NCBI GenBank assembly: GCA_964017145.1
Contig: OZ024843.1
Span: 1,107,001 to 1,171,000 of the forward strand
DNA from: Agrocybe praecox
Taxonomy: Eukaryota; Basidiomycota; Agaricomycetes; Agaricales; Agrocybaceae
Reading direction: 5' to 3'
DNA: 64,000 nucleotides
The notes below the pieces were generated by a model. That model was not told the DNA's origin. It made no database searches and was given only the letters and a program-made list of their open reading frames with translations. Of the stretch, positions 57,945 to 64,000 are shown in pieces; positions within the stretch are counted from its first letter, which is position 1; every line of letters begins with the position of its first letter. Position numbers and translations under genes: made by a program.

Positions 57945-59456
57945 ATGTTCAGTATCCTTCGTCACATATCTCCTTCACAGAAAAGGCTTTCTAGGCTGGA
58001 TTCTTGTTACATTAAGCCTTGGATCTTGTACACAACAACTAACTCGGTCAGGAACTTATCCAGCAATACTCTTCCAAAACATGACATCCACATATCGACT
58101 TCTTCGGATCCATACTTTACTCTGACTCTGGACGATTGGTATGTGGGAATTGTCCACCTTCCTTGTTAGCTCCTTGCGTTGTCATCGGCAGAAGCCAAAA
58201 TACATGGACAGAAGTTAACTTCTCAGCACTGCATGCCGTCAGCATTCCTTTCCTCCGTAGCAGAAGCGGAGGAGGGACAGTATATAATGTAATTAATCTA
58301 GGATTTGGGAAACACGAATTTCTCAATACATCTACCACGAGCATCTTTCGATAAATTTGCTACTGGTAGAGTGGTTCTACGTGCTGTACAATCTTTGGGG
58401 GTCAATGCTACGCCTCAACGACCGAAACGATATATGTGTTGGTGCAGAGAAGATAAGTCATCTAAATCACTGAAACCATGGTTCTCCGAACCATGCCTTC
58501 GGACTACCCTCGTGTCTTGTTTTCTCCTTTCGCCGTCGACTTTTGAAAGCAAAACTTACCTTGTACACCCACGTCTCAGGGTCCGCTTACAAAATCGTTA
58601 CAGAACGCTCATATCACCACGGAACGATGTTCCTTTCACCGAACTTAAGACCCTAGGACCCGTTTTACGACCTTAGAAAGAACAATCTCTTACTCCATTC
58701 AGGTCCATGGAGTTCCTCGCTTACCGCCGACTTTGATCTCTTTTTTTCTCCCAATAGGAAAAAATTGTCACCAAAGGTGTTGATTCGGTAAGGTCGCCTG
58801 TATGTAATCTGAAATGCCACAACCCTAGTATAACCCATGAAGGTTTTGCATCGGCGGTCGTAGAGCAATTTCGGGCAACGTATGGTATCACTTCCGAGGT
58901 GGATACGTCCAGCCAATTTCATGTATAAGCTTTACTCATCTTTCTTCTTTTAGCTCTGTATAGTTTCTGACTCAGACCATATGAAAAATATTGAATACAT
59001 AAAGAACGGCATGTCTGAACTAGCCGTTAGTCGATTCAAATCATCATCCATCCTGATTCTGACTTTGGTACCCTAATAGACATGGGATTGGTTTTATGGC
59101 CAGACTCCCCAGTTTAATCACACACTCCAACGTTCCTTTCCTTGAGGTGATGTGGTGAGTTATTTCTTTCTTTATTAAATGTTCAAGACCTGAAATTTCC
59201 GTTGAAGACCATACTTATTCAATCAAAGCATGGTCTGATATTGGACTGCGTCTTGACAGTTACAAACACCCATATCACAAAGGAGACTACATCTTCTTTG
59301 GGCATTTTCGTTGGATAGTTTTATCGAGGCAAGAAATATGGCTTCCTGGAAGGTATCAGCGAAAAAGAAGAGATCGGGATGGACAATGTTAATCTTCTTG
59401 AGCTCTTGAGAGAATTTCACTCATGGTTGTCGGAAAAGACAAATATACCACAGTGA
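57945..59456 (+). pseudogene. AIM22-type lipoate-protein ligase, copy C
   Basis: Has the best 5' end: ATG 57945 opens MFSILRHISPSQKRLSRLDS, a plausible mitochondrial presequence, then VRNLSSNTLPKHDI and TLTLDDW with a normal donor at 58139. The next exon has lost its first part (the LFRHFP...YRDSP block is missing before CVVIGRSQN, about 58170). SGGGTVYN follows; DLGNTNFSIHL is in frame here (unlike B), but an extra T after GTCAATGC (about 58408) shifts frame before the NDICVG motif. A TGA replaces the Trp of the FPWGD block (about 59144), and TAG appears in the last exon as in B. Non-functional. Confidence 0.8.
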
Positions 59457-61603
59457 TCTTGAATTTCGGGCCCTCGCACCACCTACGTCGATTTTGTTAA
59501 TTAATTACGAGTCTATAGATTGCTCTGAACACGGTTCACGCTTCACTAGACGCATTGCGGTAGCTTCCATCAAGTTCTTTTTTTCCTTTCGAATATTCAG
59601 TGACCAATCAAGCTCCAGAGGTGTGGGATGGAAATTGCCACCCCTTCAACGTAGGTTAATGAGGCAAATACTATCGGTGCTCCAACATCCTCATGAGCCG
59701 TCCGTTAGTCTATAGCGAAGGCAAATAATCACTGTATTTCCTATTCATTAGTTTTTTTTTTGTTTATCGTAACTGATGGTGTGTTCACTCGACATTAGCA
59801 GACGTCAGATGGGAAAGAGTTTAAGATCAGAAATGTGTTCCCAGATATCCTTATGGATTTGAGGAGAGGACTATATGTCCTCATTTCATCCATCCGTTTG
59901 ACTGAATTATAACTTTTTTAAGAAGCGGGCGATACACAGTGGCAGATGGTATGTATGCCTACATCTCGGATCATTTCTTACCCATAGTAGACTAAACTTG
60001 AAAAATGTTATATTGCGCGACCTGAGCACTATGGGCCCTACAATCCCGCTAGATTCCTCGCATATCAAGATTACCCAACCCGCCAGACAGTCCATGTTAA
60101 CCCGCACATCGGGCAGGCTACCCGGTGGGACGGGTTTTGAGCCCGAAGCCTGAGCGTCTAATTTGAACCAGGGGAATCGGAATACTATACGTCCCTGAGC
60201 GGCACCGCTGGATGAAAATAACAACTCAGTTGTAAAACACTTAGACATTCGCCTGATGAGTGAAAGACAGTTCATGTTCAGGGTATTACTTGTGCCCGGG
60301 GACAGAGACACCTGTTGTTGGAAAGATGCAGGGTTCGCTCACATACGCAACATGGCCATCATGGAGCAACCGCAGTGCTTTGCTTCGAATGGGAGCTCAA
60401 CGGCTCCCCTTATCGCAACCAGCATACAAGGCCATTCCATAGATAAAAAGTGACGGCGCGCAGGCAGGTCAAGTCAGCGAAGCAAAGCGACAAAAAGACT
60501 CCCAGCAATTGGACACATCAACATCATCGTAAAGCTTCAAAGTCCTACGTTACCAACTTTCGTGGACTTAATTCTTCGATGAGTTTCGGAGAACACGAGG
60601 CAGCTTTCGATTCAATCACACATCACCGTCGTTGGTCAGACCAGTTAGAAATTTCCGGTCTGGGAAGATTTCTCAACAGTGCATTTGTCTATCGTGTTGG
60701 ACATATGAGCTCCATGCGTTGTCTAGAGCTTACTTGAACCATGATCGCGCGTTCAGTGTAACGAACTGAATATACGCGAGTAGAAGGTAAGCACAATCTC
60801 TTTGTGATGACAGTGGTATTATTTGGGGACAGTAGCGTTTGCCTAAAGAATTTACGAAGTAGCTAAGTTGATGCGGTTATTTCATGAAAATATAGAAAAG
60901 TTCTGCGCACCGTTTGGCCTCGTATTTGACCCGTTAATTGTTTATCCCGCTCCATCATCAGTGTCCCAGTTATCTATTGAGTAACGGGGAGGCTAGTTTT
61001 GGATATTAAAGCTATCAAATCGAGAGTATTCCAAATATGACAGTTATACTGACTTTTCCTTGATTCTGGGCTCGCTGAGAAATGTTGAAAAGAGTTCCAG
61101 CGGTCCCAAACATAGCAGTAAGAAGACCTGAAGGATTTTTCCAGATTACTGCTTTAGCGACCCTGGATTGACCAACCAAAAGGAATAAGAGCTTCCCAAG
61201 GAACCAGCATTATGAAAGAAAGGGATGATTTCAGCGACAAAAGAAGGTTACTATTGCACAGTGGGGCAGACTGTTCGCAGCAATGAGCGACAGCGTCGCT
61301 GTTCGCGTGCAACCGCCGCGCGTTTGTATATATTAGGCATAGCCTTCCATTATTTATAAATAGTATGAACATCGGATCAAAAAAAAAATTAAAATATCAT
61401 AGGCAACCGAAACTCTCAAAACATTGAATTTTTACATTTCCTAGCTACGATATTAACGGGACCGATGTCTGGTTCACGTCACGCTCTGGCATTCAGTATT
61501 CAACGCTCAACGCTCAGCGTTGGGAACCAATCCACGGCAACACTATTCCAAAGGTATATTTCAACCCATTAACATAGGATAATGATTTACTCACCACAGT
61601 ATA
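59457..61603. other. shared and C-specific non-coding sequence
   Basis: About 59760-60250 and 61030-61560 match copy B. About 60280-61030 is extra in C and contains a plus-strand frame (60450-60737, FRGLNSSMSFGEHEAAFDSI) of no known family. Confidence 0.45.
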
Positions 61604-62443
61604 TCATTGTTGTGAGCCAGAGAACGAGGAATCATCTATGTAAGAGAAGTCCTGATTGTGGGGGCTCATTACCAGATTATAGTAACCTTCAAGTTGTGCG
61701 CTCGTTTGTTGTTGCGACATGTGCTGATAAGGATCGAAAGAACCCTGTCCATTGATGACATAGTTTATATCAGGGCCAGAGTCTTCTGGCCACGTAAAAA
61801 GATCCTCGGACGTGTACTGGTTATGTCCATATTGTTGCGCCGATCCTGTCCGGAACTGATCAGCATGCTGGTTCTGTAAAAAGTCACCGTAATACGCCAA
61901 GTCAGTGTGGTCCACCTCGGGATCGTCGCTCTCCATCTCACGAGGACGCATTTGGAAATCGATCGCATTGGAAACGAGGGAAGGCTGGTGTCCGTGTCCC
62001 ATTGGAACAAAGAAGACAGGGTGAGCAACTGGACGAGATGGACCTGCTTCTGAGAATTGCCCATGCAACGATGTATAGTCCTGTTGAGGCGTAGGACGGT
62101 ATTTACGGTGATACCGCATTCCATGGTCGTTTGGTGCCAAATGTTGTTCGGAAAGCATACCGGACGGGTACTGTGGCCTTTGAAAATCTGCATCTTGCTG
62201 TAGTCCAGAAGCTTTATCCATTGGATGGGGGTTGGGAACGGCATTATCCGCGGCAGTGCACTCCGTGTTGACGCCCCTGTTAGACACTGGTGCAGACCTA
62301 AATCTAGGAACATAGAAAATATTAGAATGATTAATTGAGAAAGTCAAACACGCACACAACCTTGGAAAATCGTTCACGAAGCGCTGTTTGAATTCGAGTA
62401 TGAGGCTGAGCACCATCGAGAAGAAGTATATGAAAATACACAT
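61604..62443 (-). CDS. unidentified acidic Gln/Ser-rich protein, copy C
   Basis: Third paralogue, open for 279 codons. It keeps EQ/QFSEAGPSR, MGHGHQPSL, EVDHTDLAYYGDFLQNQHAD and SEDLFTWPEDSGPDI, and ends FSYIDDSSFSGSQQ. The retained frame in all three copies, with in-frame length changes only (an extra GH pair here), contrasts with the broken genes next to it. Confidence 0.5.
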   Translation of the reverse strand: MCIFIYFFSMVLSLILEFKQRFVNDFPRLCACLTFSINHSNIFYVPRFRSAPVSNRGVNTECTAADNAVPNPHPMDKASGLQQDADFQRPQYPSGMLSEQHLAPNDHGMRYHRKYRPTPQQDYTSLHGQFSEAGPSRPVAHPVFFVPMGHGHQPSLVSNAIDFQMRPREMESDDPEVDHTDLAYYGDFLQNQHADQFRTGSAQQYGHNQYTSEDLFTWPEDSGPDINYVINGQGSFDPYQHMSQQQTSAQLEGYYNLVMSPHNQDFSYIDDSSFSGSQQ

Positions 62444-64000
62444 ACTTGTCTGTCTATGTGCTTGAGCTTGTTCGGCAGTCGGGGCTTTGGAGTTGCTCTG
62501 ATTTTTCCATTTGTCATCATAGATTTAGTATTGGTATAAGGTGGCAGATATGGACGGGCGTGCAGGAGAAAGTGTGAAAAGATAGGTGGTGATTTCTGAG
62601 AGAATAAATTGAGATGAGAGCTTTATAGGATTATTGACCGTCTAAATTTTACCAACTTGAGATATCAAGTTAGATATCAAAAACCGAGGCCCGCAAGAAA
62701 CACGTCGCATATCGCGTTGACGACGTTATCGACCTAGGGTTCGTTCCCGGTACCAGAAAAAGTACCAGAAAAAGGTATACACAGCTATAGCATGAGGTGA
62801 ATTGAAGATGATATTAGAGTAACTTTATTGGACCTGGGAAATGAGCCTGGGGTCTAACGTACAGATGGCATGACTGATCTGCTGTTGTATAAGAGAAAGA
62901 GAGAAGGAGCGCATCACGTAAAATGAAAGCCGCTAAGCAAATCATCGTGTGAAAAAAACAAATAATGAAAGCCGGTCAACTGATACACATTCAAGTATGA
63001 ACCAAGCTCTTGAATTTACAATCCTGGCATTGCTTAAACGACTGCAGGCTATATGGTACCCTCTATGATAGATTATATACCACTTATTAACGGGACATCA
63101 TAAAACTTGATATCACAGGGCATTAGCGCCCACAGAAATTGCGATTGATTTGCATGAATATACACAGTTTCCAGCCGCCATCTTTCTTTGATATATCCGA
63201 GTCGCCATAGGGAACAATTAAGAGGATTACCATGAGTCTCCACCGGAAAGACATGTTCTTCTCCGCTCTTTCAAGCATTGTTCAGTCGCACATCTTCCAA
63301 GAGGGTCAAGAAGGTGTAGACTTATGACCGACGTTGTGAGCTCTACTAGTACAGCCTAAGATATATCCAAGTTCAGTTGATCAATATTTTTTCACTGCAT
63401 TGTGATGATCTTGGTGCTGGCAGATGAATAGTACTGAGAACTGAGAACTGCATGGTTGATATCGTATGACAACTTTTTCCATGTACTCGTGAATTGCTCA
63501 CAGTTCACTTGGAACTCAAAGAGAGAAGAAAATTACGACTACATATATGCCTATATAGTTAGCTTACACTGTTTTGGCAGCGACGCTCACTGCAGGTGTA
63601 CTTTATTATCTACATAGAAGTTTAGGGTCCAAATCTACACTTGAGAAGTTGTGATTCTTCAAAGGAATTTGTTCAAATGGGGTCTTCGAGGTCACGCGGG
63701 CTGTATTAGGGACCCTTGAAATTAGGCGACAGTGGCAAATAGCATGCCCAATGTCAATATAAGAATGACATGCAGATCATAATTATCTCCTCGAGATAAT
63801 ATGCGGCCACTTCGTGGGGCGCTTGACTTCATCTAAAATTTTGACACGATGTTGTGGCACCTGTTCAAAAGCTCTCATAAAGAAAACTAGACTTTTTGGG
63901 AAGGCTAGCTTAGGCTACAAATTTTGGCACCTTCGGAGGTCGGTTTTACGCGACCTCTACTGTACTAGGGGTGGTAACTACCGGCAATCACCGTAAATAT
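62444..64000. other. copy C non-coding sequence to the window end
   Basis: Shows the empty Tigger site at about 63757 and degenerate remains of the frame kept at 21891-22277 and 42690-43034. No gene supported. Confidence 0.5.

Larger units (their letters stand above)
54622..64000. repeat. segmental duplication, copy C (runs off the window)
   Basis: Same order and orientation as copy B from 33313 on: MYND 5' half, NDUFAF3, ligase, acidic ORF, shared non-coding DNA. It still matches A and B at the last base, so the right edge lies beyond the window. C-specific sequence: about 60280-61030, inserted between ATGAGTGAAAGA-type sequence and AATATGACA(G/A)TTATAC. Confidence 0.85.

Noticed and set aside
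15526..64000. Helitron capture as the cause of the triplication
   Set aside because: I found no shared TC start, CTRR end with hairpin, or Rep/helicase fragment at the copy edges. Large direct tandem-like duplication is simpler.

Overview
This is a gene-poor, repeat-rich stretch of a filamentous fungal nuclear genome, most likely a basidiomycete of the Agaricomycetes. The evidence is the intron style (many introns of about 50-60 nt, mostly GT-AG, at least one GC-AG) and the protein families present: a secreted tyrosinase, fungal-type HNH proteins, large MYND-finger proteins, an F-box-like protein and a Tigger/pogo transposase tail. All assignments come from reading the sequence; no database search was possible.

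Left part (1-15.3 kb). After the 3' end of an unidentified gene come an apparently intact six-exon tyrosinase (complement 871-2202), a tRNA-Arg(CCT), two direct copies of an HNH-nuclease-like gene (about 3.48-4.81 and 8.03-9.37 kb; the second has a stop codon in the HNH region), a decayed alpha/beta-hydrolase-3 gene between them, and an intact ten-exon delta-1-pyrroline-5-carboxylate dehydrogenase gene (PUT2 type, complement 9769-11938). A 1.2-kb long-terminal-inverted-repeat element lies 116 bp upstream of the PUT2 start codon. A degenerate MYND-finger gene follows.

Right part (15.5-64 kb). The dominant structure is a segment present three times in the same order and orientation: copy A about 15.5-27.6 kb, copy B about 33.3-46.5 kb, copy C from 54.62 kb to the window end. 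Each copy carries an NDUFAF3-like gene (minus) head-to-head with an AIM22-type lipoate-protein ligase gene (plus), and further along an unidentified acidic, Gln/Ser-rich ORF (minus). Copies B and C also have a MYND gene just downstream of NDUFAF3. All three NDUFAF3 copies, all three ligase copies and all the MYND copies appear broken, and NDUFAF3 and the ligase carry different lesions in different copies. The copies serve as mutual empty-site controls: they date a Tigger/pogo-like insertion in A, a 704-bp Harbinger-like insertion in B, and several further indels.

Between the copies are a 171-bp inverted repeat (28.5/29.3 kb), a truncated MYND paralogue (30.3-31.5 kb), a second long-TIR element (47.5-49.1 kb, 8-bp target duplication), a broken F-box-like gene (50.6-51.7 kb), a TPR-like remnant, and a two-finger C2H2 gene (53.6-54.6 kb) that abuts a MYND gene cut off mid-coding at the left edge of copy C. 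The two genes that look fully functional are the tyrosinase and PUT2; the rest is mainly decaying duplicates and transposons.
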